From contig NZ_CP029487.1 in NCBI RefSeq assembly GCF_002441855.2, forward strand, positions 4,266,349 through 4,330,348: DNA of 64,000 bases, read 5' to 3'. Made by a program: the position numbers and the translations under genes. The notes beneath the pieces were generated by a model. That model did not search any database. It worked only from the letters and a program-made list of their open reading frames with translations, and was not told the origin of the DNA. Positions within the stretch are counted from its first letter, which is position 1. The number at the start of each line of letters is the position of its first letter. Positions 31,622 to 40,211 of this stretch are shown here, in pieces. This DNA is from Eubacterium maltosivorans (lineage in GTDB: Bacteria > Bacillota > Clostridia > Eubacteriales > Eubacteriaceae).

Positions 31622-31987
31622 ATGGAAAAGAACGTATTAGAGCGGTTACTCTTTGATTTCTACGGAGAATTGCTGACAGACAAGCAGAAAATGATCATGG
31701 ATTATTATTATAACGATGATTATAATCTGGCCGAAATCGGCGATGTGGTTCATGTCACAAGGCAGGGCGTCTACGATGTCGTCAAGCGTTCGAAAGCGCA
31801 GATGCAGGCCTACGAGGACAAGCTGAAGCTGGTGGAGCGGTTTTTAAAAAGCCAGGAGCTCATCGACGGCGTGATCCTCGAGCTGGAAGCGCTCCTCGCG
31901 ACCGAGCTGGTCACAGGGCATCCGGCCCTGGGCAGCGAGCTGACAGCCATCAAAGAGAAAATGAACAGAATTAGCGAAGATTATTAG
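31622..31987 (+). CDS. ylxM: YlxM-family DNA-binding protein (SRP operon)
   Basis: 121 residues. YlxM (UPF0122) is a sigma-70 region 4-like helix-turn-helix protein encoded next to ffh; it has been reported to act as an SRP component or regulator in streptococci. Seen: LTDKQKMIMDYYYNDDYNLA and IGDVVHVTRQGVYDVVKRSK, the recognition-helix segment. The frame also allows a GTG at 31610, but GAAGG at 31612-31616 fits the ATG at 31622. ffh begins 8 bp after the stop. Confidence 0.92.
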   Translation: MEKNVLERLLFDFYGELLTDKQKMIMDYYYNDDYNLAEIGDVVHVTRQGVYDVVKRSKAQMQAYEDKLKLVERFLKSQELIDGVILELEALLATELVTGHPALGSELTAIKEKMNRISEDY

Positions 31988-31995
31988 GTGATATC

Positions 31996-33342
31996 ATGAT
32001 TTTTGAAGGCTTGAATGAAAAATTTCAAAACATCTTCTCAAACTTAAAACGCAAGGGCAAGCTGAGCGAAGCCGACATCAAAGCCGCCAGCCGCGAAATC
32101 AAGCTGGCGCTTTTGGAAGCCGACGTCAACTTTAAGGTCGTCAAGCAGTTCACAAAAGCTGTGAGCGATCGCGCCATCGGCGAGGAGGTCTTAAAATCGC
32201 TGACCCCGGGACAGCAGTTCATTAAAATCGTCAACGACGAGATGACCAAGCTGTTGGGCGGTGAGCTCCAGAAAATGGCATTTGTGGACCAGGGCATCAA
32301 CATCTTTATGATGGTGGGGCTCCAGGGGGCGGGTAAAACCACCACCGCGGCCAAAATCGCGAACCTTCTGCGCAAAGAAAAGAAGCTTAAACCACTGCTC
32401 GTGGCCTGTGACGTCTATCGTCCCGCGGCCATCGACCAGTTAGAAATACTGGGCAAAGAGCTGGACATTCCCGTTTACCTGAACAAGGACGAGAAGGACC
32501 CCAGAGTCATTGCCAAAAAGGCCCTGGAATTTGCCGAGGCTGAAGGTTACGACCTGGTGGTCATCGATACCGCCGGGCGCCTCCAGATCGACGAAACCCT
32601 GATGAACGAGCTGGTCGACCTCAAGGCGCTGCTCGAACCAACCGAGATCCTGCTGGTGGTCGACGGCATGACCGGTCAGGAATCCGTGAACGTGGCCGAC
32701 GAATTTAACAAACAGCTGGAAATAACCGGCGTTGTACTGACCAAGCTTGACGGGGACACCCGGGGCGGGGCGGCACTGTCCGTCACCTACACCACCGGGA
32801 AGACCATCAAATACATCGGGACCGGCGAAAAGCTGACCGATATCGAGCTTTTCTACCCCGACCGCATGGCCAACCGTATTCTGGGCATGGGCGATGTCCT
32901 GTCACTGATCGACAAGGCACAGAACATGATCGACGAGGAAAAGGCCAGGGCGCTCGAAGAAAAGCTGAGGACCCAGGAATTTGACCTCAACGATTTCTTA
33001 GACCAGATGCAGCAGCTTCAGAACATGGGCTCCATGAGCGAGCTGATGGAAATGGTGCCAGGCGTCAACAAAAAAATGCTGAAGGGCATGAACATGGATG
33101 CTGCCGAGGGACAGACCAAACAGACCGAGGCCATTATCCGCTCCATGACGCCCGAGGAAAGGCTGAAGCCCGGAATCATTAACGGCAGCCGCAGAAAGCG
33201 CATCGCGCTGGGCAGCGGCACCACCGTCTCCGACGTCAACCGGATGCTCAAAGGCTTTGAGCAGACCAAAAAGATGATGAAGCAGATGGGCGCCATGCAG
33301 GGCAAGGCCAAAAAAGGACGGTTCAAGCTACCGTTTATGTAA
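31996..33342 (+). CDS. ffh: Signal recognition particle protein Ffh
   Basis: 448 residues. Ffh binds signal sequences and 4.5S RNA, and pairs with FtsY. Seen: N domain, then G domain with GLQGAGKTTTAAKIA, CDVYRPAAIDQLE, DTAGRLQIDE and TKLDGDTRGGAALS, then the methionine-rich M domain from about 300, with MIRSMTPEERLKPGIINGSRRKRIA-type RNA-binding helix-turn-helix (shown in part: SRRKRIALGSG). The last residues are basic. It is followed 48 bp later by rpsP with its own AGGGGG site. Confidence 0.97.
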   Translation: MIFEGLNEKFQNIFSNLKRKGKLSEADIKAASREIKLALLEADVNFKVVKQFTKAVSDRAIGEEVLKSLTPGQQFIKIVNDEMTKLLGGELQKMAFVDQGINIFMMVGLQGAGKTTTAAKIANLLRKEKKLKPLLVACDVYRPAAIDQLEILGKELDIPVYLNKDEKDPRVIAKKALEFAEAEGYDLVVIDTAGRLQIDETLMNELVDLKALLEPTEILLVVDGMTGQESVNVADEFNKQLEITGVVLTKLDGDTRGGAALSVTYTTGKTIKYIGTGEKLTDIELFYPDRMANRILGMGDVLSLIDKAQNMIDEEKARALEEKLRTQEFDLNDFLDQMQQLQNMGSMSELMEMVPGVNKKMLKGMNMDAAEGQTKQTEAIIRSMTPEERLKPGIINGSRRKRIALGSGTTVSDVNRMLKGFEQTKKMMKQMGAMQGKAKKGRFKLPFM

Positions 33343-33390
33343 GCTTTTAGATAAATTAATTTAGCAATTTCACAGAAAGGGGGAAATAAA

Positions 33391-33636
33391 ATGGCAGTTA
33401 AAATCAGATTAAAAAGAATGGGTAAAAAGAAAAAACCTTTCTATAGAGTCGTTGTTGCGGACATCCGCGCACCAAGAGATGGTAAATTCATCGAAGAAGT
33501 AGGTTACTACAATCCATGCGTAGAACCCGCAGAGTTAAAGCTGGACGCAGAAGCCATCAAAGGCTGGTTAGCCAATGGCGCAAAGCCGACGGACACCGTT
33601 CAGGCATTACTGAAAAAAGAAAATATCATTGGATAG
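33391..33636 (+). CDS. rpsP: 30S ribosomal protein S16
   Basis: 81 residues. S16 is an early-binding small-subunit assembly protein. Seen: [39 protein letters not shown] and the C-terminal [18 protein letters not shown]. It begins the conserved rpsP-khpA-rimM-trmD-rplS series. Confidence 0.98.
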   Translation: MAVKIRLKRMGKKKKPFYRVVVADIRAPRDGKFIEEVGYYNPCVEPAELKLDAEAIKGWLANGAKPTDTVQALLKKENIIG

Positions 33637-33651
33637 TCCAGGAGAGTGGTA

Positions 33652-33882
33652 ATGAAAAAGCTTGTAGAAATCATTGCTAAAGCGCTGGTCGATCATCCGG
33701 ACGCAGTTGTCGTCAACGAAATTGACAAGGAACAGAGCATTGTTCTGGAGCTCAAAGTCGCCGACGAGGACATGGGTAAGGTGATCGGCAAGCAGGGCCG
33801 CATTGCCAAGGCAATCCGTACGGTTCTCAAAGCAGCGGCTACAAAAGACGATAAACGCGTTGTACTGGAAATTGTTCAATAG
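33652..33882 (+). CDS. khpA: KH-domain RNA-binding protein KhpA
   Basis: 76 residues. KhpA (YlqC) is a single KH-domain protein that works with KhpB in RNA binding and cell-size control in other Firmicutes. The RNA-binding loop is [20 protein letters not shown]. An in-frame GTG lies at 33646, but GGAG at 33641-33644 fits the ATG at 33652. It follows rpsP by 15 bp. Confidence 0.94.
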   Translation: MKKLVEIIAKALVDHPDAVVVNEIDKEQSIVLELKVADEDMGKVIGKQGRIAKAIRTVLKAAATKDDKRVVLEIVQ

Positions 33883-33912
33883 AGAAAAACGGGATTGTTC
33901 AAAAGCGAACGG

Positions 33913-33984
33913 TCCCTTTTTTGATACCAAGGGTCCAAAAGGGCCTGTGTTTCACGCTCGCGTGAAAAAACAGGGCTTTTGCCC
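33913..33984. repeat. Dispersed repeat with TTTCACG palindrome, copy 1
   Basis: The stretch holds TTGATACCAAGGGTCCAAAA, then TTTCACGCTCGCGTGAAA, then AACAGGGCTTTT. The reverse complement matches 50742-50815 over about 60 bp with few differences. The central palindrome has TTTCACG/CGTGAAA arms. Confidence 0.8.
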
Positions 33985-34014
33985 CCGATAGCGTATTTTA
34001 ATTTGGAGGAAATG

Positions 34015-34530
34015 ATGAAAAAAGAAACCATGGTGATCGGTAAAATCCTGGGCGCCCACGGCATCCGCGGTGAGCTCAAGGTCTACCCGCTGACCGACGA
34101 TCCCGGCCGGTTTTACGGTCTGGACGCCGTCTATCTCCAGGACGATAAAAAGCGGGAGCGCCGCGAGGTAGAGCTGGTGCGCCTGCACAAGGGCAACGTG
34201 CTCCTGACCCTGAAAGACGTGAACGACCGCAACCAGAGCGAAAAGCTCATCGGCCGCACCATTGCCATTGACCGCGAGGACGCAGTGGCCCTGGAGGCAG
34301 ACGAATACTTTATCGAGGATATGATCGGCCTGGAAGTCTCAGACCCGGACGGCGCGCCCATCGGCGTCGTAAAGGACGTGATCCAGACCGCCGGCAGTGT
34401 GGATAATATCGAGATCAAAACCCCGGAAAAGCTGGTCTACGTCCCGGCGCGCAAAATCTATTTCCTGAAGGTGGATTTAGAGGCAGGGCGCATCACCGCC
34501 GACATTCCAGAGGAACTGATGAACCTATGA
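34015..34530 (+). CDS. rimM: 16S rRNA processing protein RimM
   Basis: 171 residues. RimM helps mature the 30S head and binds S19. Seen: MVIGKILGAHGIRGELKVYP at the start, a beta-barrel N domain, and the PRC-barrel domain with YFIEDMIGLEV and LVYVPARKIYFLKVDLEAG near the end. The open frame extends upstream into the intergenic repeat. GGAGG at 34005-34009 gives the best spacing for the second ATG of the ATGATG pair, at 34015. The stop overlaps trmD by 4 nt. Confidence 0.95.
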   Translation: MKKETMVIGKILGAHGIRGELKVYPLTDDPGRFYGLDAVYLQDDKKRERREVELVRLHKGNVLLTLKDVNDRNQSEKLIGRTIAIDREDAVALEADEYFIEDMIGLEVSDPDGAPIGVVKDVIQTAGSVDNIEIKTPEKLVYVPARKIYFLKVDLEAGRITADIPEELMNL

Positions 34531-35216
34531 AATACTATTTCCTGACCCTGTTTCCGGGGCTCATTCACCAGTACTTCGGAGACAGCATGATGAAGCGAGC
34601 GGTGGACAGCGGCGTGGTGGACTACACGGTCATCGATATCCGGGATTACTCGGGCAACAAGCACAAAAAGGTGGACGATTACCCCTACGGCGGCGGTGCG
34701 GGCATGGTCATGGCCGCCCCGCCCATCGCCGCGGCCCTTAAGAGCATCGAGGGCTGGGAGCGTTACCCAGTCATCCATCTGAGCCCGGGCGGCAGAACCT
34801 TCGTCCAGCAGGACGGCGAAGCCCTGTCCCAGGCAGAGGGGCTCATCTTTATCTGTGGCCACTACGAGGGCATTGACGAGCGCCTTATCAAAGCCTATGT
34901 CACCGACGAGTACTCCATCGGGGACTATGTGCTCACCGGCGGCGAGCTGCCGGCCCTCACCATGGCCGACTGCATTGCCAGGCACCTGCCCGGCTTTCTG
35001 GGCAACAACGAGAGCCTGAGCGAGGAATCCTTTGAGAACGGCCTGCTTGAATACCCCCAGTACACAAGACCGCCGGTGTTTGAGGGCCGCGAGGTGCCCC
35101 CGGTGCTGCTCTCCGGCAACCACAAGGCCATCGCCGACTGGCGCCACGAGCAGGCCGTCGAAAAGACAAAAGCCCGGCGTCCCGATTTATTTGAGAAGTG
35201 GAAGCGGAAGCAGTAA
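34527..35216 (+). CDS. trmD: tRNA (guanine-N1-)-methyltransferase TrmD
   Basis: 229 residues. TrmD methylates G37 of tRNAs using S-adenosylmethionine and prevents frameshifting. It has the SPOUT trefoil-knot motifs LSPGGRTFVQQDGEALS, FICGHYEGIDERLI and YSIGDYVLTGGELPALTM. The C-terminal domain ends RRPDLFEKWKRKQ. It overlaps rimM by 4 nt (ATGA), so the two are coupled. rplS is usually next but is displaced here by about 1.3 kb of pseudogene material. Confidence 0.97.
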   Translation: MKYYFLTLFPGLIHQYFGDSMMKRAVDSGVVDYTVIDIRDYSGNKHKKVDDYPYGGGAGMVMAAPPIAAALKSIEGWERYPVIHLSPGGRTFVQQDGEALSQAEGLIFICGHYEGIDERLIKAYVTDEYSIGDYVLTGGELPALTMADCIARHLPGFLGNNESLSEESFENGLLEYPQYTRPPVFEGREVPPVLLSGNHKAIADWRHEQAVEKTKARRPDLFEKWKRKQ

Positions 35217-35230
35217 AAAGAGAGAAAAAA

Positions 35231-35262
35231 GATGGAGTGCTTTTTGGGCGCTTCGTTTTTTT
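35231..35262 (+). terminator. Terminator after trmD
   Basis: GAGTGC and GGGCGCTTC form an imperfect stem around TTTTT, followed by seven T. Its start, GATGGAGTGC, recalls the dispersed palindrome family. Confidence 0.6.
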
Positions 35263-35559
35263 GTTGTGGCGAGCTGCGAGGCGGCGCCTTTCACCTAAGT
35301 AAAGAAAAGTCGTCCTGCGGCTACATCATTTGGACTTGGATCAAGCGATACTAAGTGGGTCCTGTTATCTCACAAGTGGCCGGCTGTTCCGGTCAATTAC
35401 CGCGATTCCAGATCGTATTCGTCAGCGACTGGACACTTTTCTTTGTCTGGATGAAAGGCAGAGCCTCATACCCCGTATCTCCCCATATCTCCCCGTATCC
35501 ATTCCGCCCTCTTTCTGCTATAATAAAATAAACACTGCAACGCAGAGAGGGAGGGACTC
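35263..35559. other. Gene-free stretch between trmD and the Crp-like remnant
   Basis: No coding frame that I recognise. CTATAATAAAAT at about 35518-35530 may hold a -10 box for the Crp-like gene. A short run of CCCCRTATCTCC repeats occurs at 35472-35500. Confidence 0.4.
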
Positions 35560-36012
35560 ATGGACAAACCAGATTTTATCAATGATGATTTTTTGGAGTT
35601 TGAGGATTTTCTAATGGGGGAGGAGCATGGAATCATCAGGCGCAAAAAGGGCGAGGTGCTCAACGGCGCCGGCGACGTGTTCGACCGTTATTTTTACGTT
35701 TTGGAGGGGGCAGTCCGCTCCTTTTATTTTTACGAGACGGGTAATGTCCGCACGGTGCTCACCTATTATGGCAAGGGCGCGCTTTTTCCACTGTACTGCC
35801 CAGGCGCTTCAGTCTTTGAAATGGCCACCAGTTTTGTGGCCGATACCGACACGGTGCTGCTGACCCTGGCGCCAGAAGTCATGGACCGCTGCGTCAACGG
35901 CAGCGCCAGCTTTAACCGGGCCAGAAAGCCCCGAAAACCCGGCAGAGACCACCGATCTTCTGGCAGCCACAGCCCCGCCGCCCGAAGCCCCGCCGGACAG
36001 CCCGCCCCCTGA
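35560..36012 (+). pseudogene. Crp/Fnr-family regulator, N-terminal half only
   Basis: The first 115 residues match a cyclic-nucleotide-binding-like sensor domain of Crp/Fnr regulators (GEVLNGAGDVFDRYFYVLEG, TVLTYYGKGALFPLY, MATSFVADTDTVLLTL). At about codon 118 the reading turns into RKPRKPGRDHRSSGSHSP, a composition unlike the domain. The DNA-binding helix-turn-helix is missing. Read in another frame, the tail is a Pro-rich linker (ATAPPPEAPPDSPPPEAG), which belongs to the peptidase remnant downstream. A deletion seems to have fused two damaged genes. Confidence 0.7.
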
Positions 36013-36023
36013 AGCAGGAGCCC

Positions 36024-36357
36024 ATGGCTAGCGCACATTTCGCCCTGTGAGAGTACGCCTGCGACTGCGCGGGCGACTGTGACGGCTACCCCCACAGCCT
36101 GGAGCCCGAGCTGCTGGAAAAGGTCGAGGCCCTGCAAACCGGGCTGGGCCGCCGGTCATCATCACCTCCGGCGTGCGGTGCGAAGCCCGCAACCAGGAAG
36201 TGGGCGGCGTGTCCTGGTCCTTCCGCGAGCGCGGCGCCGCCGCCGACCTCTACTGCCCCGGCGTGGGCGTGGGGGAGGTGGCCGCCGCGGCCCAGGCCGC
36301 AGGGCTGAATATCCTGCCCCATTACAGCGAGGGCTACATCCATGTCGAAATCCCCTG
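36024..36357 (+). pseudogene. M15-family peptidase (D-Ala-D-Ala carboxypeptidase-like) remnant
   Basis: Read across two frames, the segment gives SAHFAL, a stop (TGA at 36048), EYACDCAGDC, then, after a one-base loss near 36140, PVIITSGVRCEARNQEVGGV and [12 protein letters not shown]. These are the motifs of M15 peptidases related to phage lysins and VanY-type carboxypeptidases. The His expected before the GAAADL motif is replaced by Arg (SFRERGAAADL). An internal stop, a frameshift and a lost metal ligand mark it as dead. Confidence 0.75.
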
Positions 36358-36500
36358 ATTTTCAAAGGATAAAATTTCAAAAACAGCTTGCCAAACACTT
36401 TGCTTTAGGGTATACTATCATAGTATGCGAAATCAAGAGATGGTCCTCTGTATGGGCTTCATATACGAACATCAAAAAACGAACTGAAGGAGGCTGTGAG

Positions 36501-36842
36501 ATGGATATTATCAAAAAGATCGAACAGGAAAACATGAAGGCAGAAAAACCGGAATTTAACGTAGGGGACACCGTAAAAGTCCACGTACGCGTTATTGAGG
36601 GCAAGCGAGAAAGAATTCAGATTTTTGAAGGCGTTGTACTGAAAAAACAGCACGGCGGCATCAAAGAAACCTTTACCGTAAGAAAGATTTCTTCCGGCGT
36701 TGGTGTTGAAAGAAACTTCCCAGTACACTCACCAAAAATTGAAAAAGTTGAAGTGACCAGACGCGGTAAGGTCAGAAGAGCAAAACTTAACTACCTGCGC
36801 GACAGAGTTGGTAAAGCAGCAAAAGTCAAAGAAAGACGGTAA
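36501..36842 (+). CDS. rplS: 50S ribosomal protein L19
   Basis: 113 residues. L19 sits at the 30S-50S interface. Seen: [60 protein letters not shown] and a basic C-terminus. The ATG at 36501 has AAGGAGG 9 bp upstream. The open frame continues upstream without support. A short hairpin terminator follows the stop. Confidence 0.97.
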   Translation: MDIIKKIEQENMKAEKPEFNVGDTVKVHVRVIEGKRERIQIFEGVVLKKQHGGIKETFTVRKISSGVGVERNFPVHSPKIEKVEVTRRGKVRRAKLNYLRDRVGKAAKVKERR

Positions 36843-36849
36843 AAACGAG

Positions 36850-36872
36850 AGGGGGCCTGTAGGCCCCTTATT
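36850..36872 (+). terminator. Terminator after rplS
   Basis: Arms AGGGGGCC and GGCCCCTT around TGTA, followed by ATTTTAT, 8 nt after the stop. Confidence 0.75.
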
Positions 36873-36895
36873 TTATATGTAAAGGAAGTGATTCT

Positions 36896-37435
36896 GTGAG
36901 TCAGAACGAAAATGTAAAGCCTAAAAAGCAGCATTCCGAAGCCAGAGAGTGGATACAGTCCATCATCATCGCCGTGGTGCTGGCCTTTGTCATAAAAATG
37001 TTTCTCTTTGATTTTGTGCTGGTACAGGGGAGCTCCATGCACCCCACGCTGGAAAACGGCGACCGGCTCATCATCAATAAAATTGAGTACCGGCTGGGCG
37101 AGCCCGACTACGGCGACATCGTCATCCTCAATTACTCCAGCAGCGTGGAATACGTGAAGCGCGTGATCGCCAAGGGCGGCGACACCATCGCCATCAAGGA
37201 CCAGGTGGTTTACGTGAACGGGGAGCCCATCGACGAGCCCTACGTGAACACCGATCCCTACGGCGATTTCCCAGAGGTAACGGTGCCCGAGGGCACCTAT
37301 TTTGTCATGGGCGACAACCGGGCCAACAGCTCCGACAGCCGTTTTACAAGCCTGGGCTTTGTGGACCGCAAGGACATCGTGGGCCACGTGTTCTTCAGGT
37401 TCTGGCCCTTTGACAAGTTTGGATCGGTGAGCTGA
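36896..37435 (+). CDS. lepB: Signal peptidase I
   Basis: 179 residues, GTG start. This type I signal peptidase cleaves signal peptides of exported proteins outside the membrane. One N-terminal membrane helix (about 20-40) is followed by GSSMHPTL with catalytic Ser47, and YVKRVIAKGGD with catalytic Lys88. GDNRANSSDSRFTSLGFV near the end is also conserved. AAAGGAAG lies before the start. The gene groups with the SRP genes as part of a secretion block; rbgA begins 1 bp after the stop. Confidence 0.96.
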   Translation: MSQNENVKPKKQHSEAREWIQSIIIAVVLAFVIKMFLFDFVLVQGSSMHPTLENGDRLIINKIEYRLGEPDYGDIVILNYSSSVEYVKRVIAKGGDTIAIKDQVVYVNGEPIDEPYVNTDPYGDFPEVTVPEGTYFVMGDNRANSSDSRFTSLGFVDRKDIVGHVFFRFWPFDKFGSVS

Positions 37436-37436
37436 T

Positions 37437-38267
37437 ATGGAAAAGAACGATGCAATCCAGTGGTATCCGGGCCATATGGCCAAGGCCAGCCGGCAGATCC
37501 GCGAGAAGTTAAAGCTCATCGACATTGTGGTCGAGGTGCTGGACGCCCGCCTGCCTGTGGCCAGCAAGAACCCCGATATCGACCAGTACACCGAGCATAA
37601 AAGACACCTGGTACTCTTAAACAAGGCCGATTTGGCCGACCCCGACCAGAACCAGAAGTGGGCCGACTACCTGAAGGGCAGAGACAGCGTGGACGAGGTC
37701 ATGCTCTACAACGCCTTCGACCAGAAGAAAAGGCCCGAGCTGGTCGCCAAGCTCAGGAGCCTGAACCCCAAGGATAAAAAGCAGCTCAAATGCCTGATCT
37801 GCGGGATTCCCAACGTGGGCAAGAGCACCATCATCAACTCCCTGATCGGCAAGAAAAAAACCCAGATCGGCAACAAGCCCGGCGTGACCAAGGGCCAGCA
37901 GTGGCTCACCGCGCCCGACGGCCTCATGCTGCTCGATACACCGGGTATCCTCTGGCCTAAATTCGAGGACCCCGAGGTCGGCGTTCACCTGGCCTGGATC
38001 GGCTCCATCAAGGACACTATTTTTGAAAAAGAAAACATCGCCGCCGACCTGCTCAAATTCCTGGTCGGGCACTACCCGCAGGACGTGGCCGCCCTGTATA
38101 AAATCGACCTCGCAGACAAGCGCCTGCCCGAAATCTTCGACGCGGTCGCAAAGAGCCGCGGCCTCCTTTTGCGCGGGGGCGAGTACGACTATTTCAGGAC
38201 CAGCGAAATGCTCCTGAATGATTTTAAAAACGGAAAGGTTGGGAGAATCACCATTGACCAGCGTTAA
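37437..38267 (+). CDS. rbgA: Ribosome biogenesis GTPase RbgA (YlqF)
   Basis: 276 residues. RbgA helps complete the 50S subunit in Firmicutes. The GTPase motifs are circularly permuted: NKADLAD (G4) at about 61 comes before GIPNVGKSTIINSL (G1) at about 122 and DTPGILWPKF (G3) at about 166. The N-terminus IQWYPGHMAKASRQI is typical. The end overlaps rnhB. Confidence 0.96.
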   Translation: MEKNDAIQWYPGHMAKASRQIREKLKLIDIVVEVLDARLPVASKNPDIDQYTEHKRHLVLLNKADLADPDQNQKWADYLKGRDSVDEVMLYNAFDQKKRPELVAKLRSLNPKDKKQLKCLICGIPNVGKSTIINSLIGKKKTQIGNKPGVTKGQQWLTAPDGLMLLDTPGILWPKFEDPEVGVHLAWIGSIKDTIFEKENIAADLLKFLVGHYPQDVAALYKIDLADKRLPEIFDAVAKSRGLLLRGGEYDYFRTSEMLLNDFKNGKVGRITIDQR

Positions 38268-39042
38268 CCCAGAACAGATCGCGGGCATGACGGCAAAAGC
38301 CGTCCGAGAGCTGTGCCAGAGCGCGGATATAAACGGCTATCCCGCCCTGGCGCAGGTGCTCTCACAGGACAGCCGGGCCGCGGTTAAAAAGCAGGGCCAG
38401 AGCCTGATGCGGCAGTACGAAAAGCACTGCGCCGCTATCCGGAAAACCGCCCGGATGAAGGCTGTCGAGGAAGGTTTTTACGGCGAGGGCTACCAGATCA
38501 TCGGCGGCAGCGACGAGGTGGGCCGCGGGCCCCTGGCAGGCCCGGTGGTCTGCGCGGCCGTAATCCTGCCCAGGGACTCCGCCATTCTGCACGTGGACGA
38601 CTCCAAAAAGCTCTCCGCCAAAATGCGCGAAGCCCTGGATGAGCAGATCCGCGCCGAGGCCCTGTCCGTCACCATCGGCCTGCGCACCCCAGAGCAGATC
38701 GACGCCATGAATATTCTGGAAGCCACTAAAAGCGCCATGAGCGAGGCTGTCAGCCGGCTGGCTCCCCAGCCCGACCTCATGCTCATCGACGCCCTCACCA
38801 TCGAGACACAGGCCGAAGTAAGAGGCATTGTCCACGGCGACGCCACCTGTTATTCCATCGCCGCAGCCAGTATTGTGGCCAAGGTATACCGGGATAAGCT
38901 CATGCACGAATACCACGAGCAGTACCCCGAATATGGCTTTGACCGCAACGTGGGCTACGGCACCGCCGAGCACATCGCGGCCATCAAAAAATACGGGATC
39001 ACCCCCATACACAGGCGGTCCTTTGTTAAGAATTTTGTGTAA
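38254..39042 (+). CDS. rnhB: Ribonuclease HII
   Basis: 262 residues from the chosen start. RNase HII removes ribonucleotides and RNA from RNA-DNA hybrids. The catalytic motif is GGSDEVGRGPLAGPVV, with further acidic residues in LMLIDALT and HGDATCYSIAAASIVAKVYRD (shown in part: SIAAASIVAKVYRD). An N-terminal helical extension is present, as in Firmicute RNase HII. I prefer the TTG at 38254, which has GGGAGAA 6 nt before it; an ATG at 38218 is in frame but lacks a site. It overlaps rbgA by 14 nt. Confidence 0.92.
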   Translation: MTSVNPEQIAGMTAKAVRELCQSADINGYPALAQVLSQDSRAAVKKQGQSLMRQYEKHCAAIRKTARMKAVEEGFYGEGYQIIGGSDEVGRGPLAGPVVCAAVILPRDSAILHVDDSKKLSAKMREALDEQIRAEALSVTIGLRTPEQIDAMNILEATKSAMSEAVSRLAPQPDLMLIDALTIETQAEVRGIVHGDATCYSIAAASIVAKVYRDKLMHEYHEQYPEYGFDRNVGYGTAEHIAAIKKYGITPIHRRSFVKNFV

Positions 39043-39062
39043 GGCAGAGCAGGGAAAACGGC

Positions 39063-39428
39063 GTGAAAAAAGACAATAAGCAGAAGGGCGACCGCGGCGA
39101 GGCCATGGCGGCCCGCTATCTTGAAGAAAAGGGCCATGTCCTCCGGACGCGCAATTACCGCAGAAAGACCGGAGAGATCGACCTGGTCAGCCAGATTGGG
39201 GAGACCCTCGTCTTTACCGAGGTCAAGCTGCGCACCACCGACGCCTACGGCACCCCGGCCCAGGCGGTGGACAGCCGCAGGCAGCAGCGCATGATTAAAA
39301 CGGCCCTGTGGTATCTGCAGGAGAACAGCCTTTTTGACTGGAACGTGCGCTTTGACGTGGTGGAGATTCTGGGAAGCCCCGAAACCGGCTATGTGATGAA
39401 CCATATCGAGAACGCGTTTTTAATGTAG
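39063..39428 (+). CDS. YraN family endonuclease-like protein (UPF0102)
   Basis: 121 residues with a GTG start. UPF0102 proteins have a PD-(D/E)xK nuclease-like fold; their role is unsettled. Seen: GDRGEAMAARYLEEKGH, NYRRKTGEIDLVSQ and LVFTEVKLRT, with the Glu, Asp and Lys in the positions of a nuclease active site. rnhB-yraN is a common gene pair. Confidence 0.92.
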   Translation: MKKDNKQKGDRGEAMAARYLEEKGHVLRTRNYRRKTGEIDLVSQIGETLVFTEVKLRTTDAYGTPAQAVDSRRQQRMIKTALWYLQENSLFDWNVRFDVVEILGSPETGYVMNHIENAFLM

Positions 39429-39448
39429 ATAAACTTTAACATTGAGAG

Positions 39449-39620
39449 ATAAAGCGTTAAGAAGAGGCTTTTGAAAGTTGATAGTGGAAAGTGGAAAGTG
39501 GAAAGTTGAAAGTTCAGGAGCAAATCAGCCCTTGGCCGATTTGATTGGATGCGGCCTGCGGCCGCAGCTTTAATCGCTTGAGCAAAGCGAAAGCGTTCAA
39601 TAACTATCCACTATCAACTA
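39449..39620. repeat. Composite heptad-repeat/palindrome element, copy R5
   Basis: Left GTGGAAA and GTTGAAA units (39473-39514). Module 1 has arms CAAATCAGCC and GGCCGATTTG (39521-39543). Module 2 has arms TGCGGCC and GGCCGCA (39550-39566). Right CTATCCA units (39604-39615). The module block is the exact inverse arrangement of that in R7. Confidence 0.85.
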
Positions 39621-39623
39621 AAA

Positions 39624-39714
39624 AAGCGGTCAGAGACCGCTTCTCAATAAGGAACACAGATATCCCACGGTTTGTTGGATTCGTTTTTTAAACGAAACAA
39701 ACCGATGATATCTG
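39624..39714. terminator. Two hairpins in the yraN-mazG-like gap
   Basis: AAGCGGTC and GACCGCTT (39625-39643) form a short stem followed by T-rich sequence. A much longer hairpin follows: CAGATATC (39657-39664) pairs with GATATCTG (39707-39714), GGTTTGTT with AACAAACC, and TTCGTTT with AAACGAA in the centre. Convergent genes flank it, so a bidirectional stop is plausible. Confidence 0.55.
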
Positions 39715-39751
39715 CGAAACTGATTCACACCAAATTAAAAATTTGGGTTCT

Positions 39752-40072
39752 CTAGTTCCCGTCATCCGCGGAAATCAGGAAGGTGTTGCCGGAGTAGGTG
39801 CCTTTGCTCTCCTTGTTCTGGAGCTTGAGATAATCGATGTGCATGGGTTCATAGTCAAATTTTTCCACAATGGCGTCGATGAGCTCATAGATATCGGAGA
39901 TTTCATCCTCAGAAGGACGTTCGGCGAAAATATTGGCCTTTTCGATAAGCTTATCCTTCAAGGCATCTAAAACTTCTGCATCACTAAGAATTTTGTAATC
40001 ACAGCTTCTGCCGCTTTCTCGAATGATATCAGGGATTTTGTCTCGTACTAATTTGTTATATTCGTGTTTCAT
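39752..40072 (-). CDS. MazG-like nucleoside triphosphate pyrophosphohydrolase
   Basis: 106 residues. The start YNKLVRDKIPDIIRESGRS is the hallmark of a small phosphoribosyl-ATP pyrophosphohydrolase-like/MazG-related family thought to clear non-canonical nucleotides. Metal-binding acidic residues are seen in AERPSEDEISDIYELIDAI. The C-terminal part ends with KGTYSGNTFLIS. It is a single gene facing the plus-strand operons. Confidence 0.85.
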   Translation of the reverse strand: MKHEYNKLVRDKIPDIIRESGRSCDYKILSDAEVLDALKDKLIEKANIFAERPSEDEISDIYELIDAIVEKFDYEPMHIDYLKLQNKESKGTYSGNTFLISADDGN

Positions 40073-40211
40073 ATCATCACCTCGCTATTATTATATCCTA
40101 TTTGGGGTATATTTAAAACAGATCATCCCCAAAAACGCAATATTTTCTCTTTTAACCCTTCCAAAAAGGGCATATAATTAAGATAATACGAAGAAAACAA
40201 CAGGAGTTTTT

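Noticed and set aside
36079-36372. 97-codon frame over the M15 remnant as an intact Arg-rich protein
   Set aside because: The neighbouring frames carry the peptidase motifs; this frame is an artefact of GC-rich sequence.
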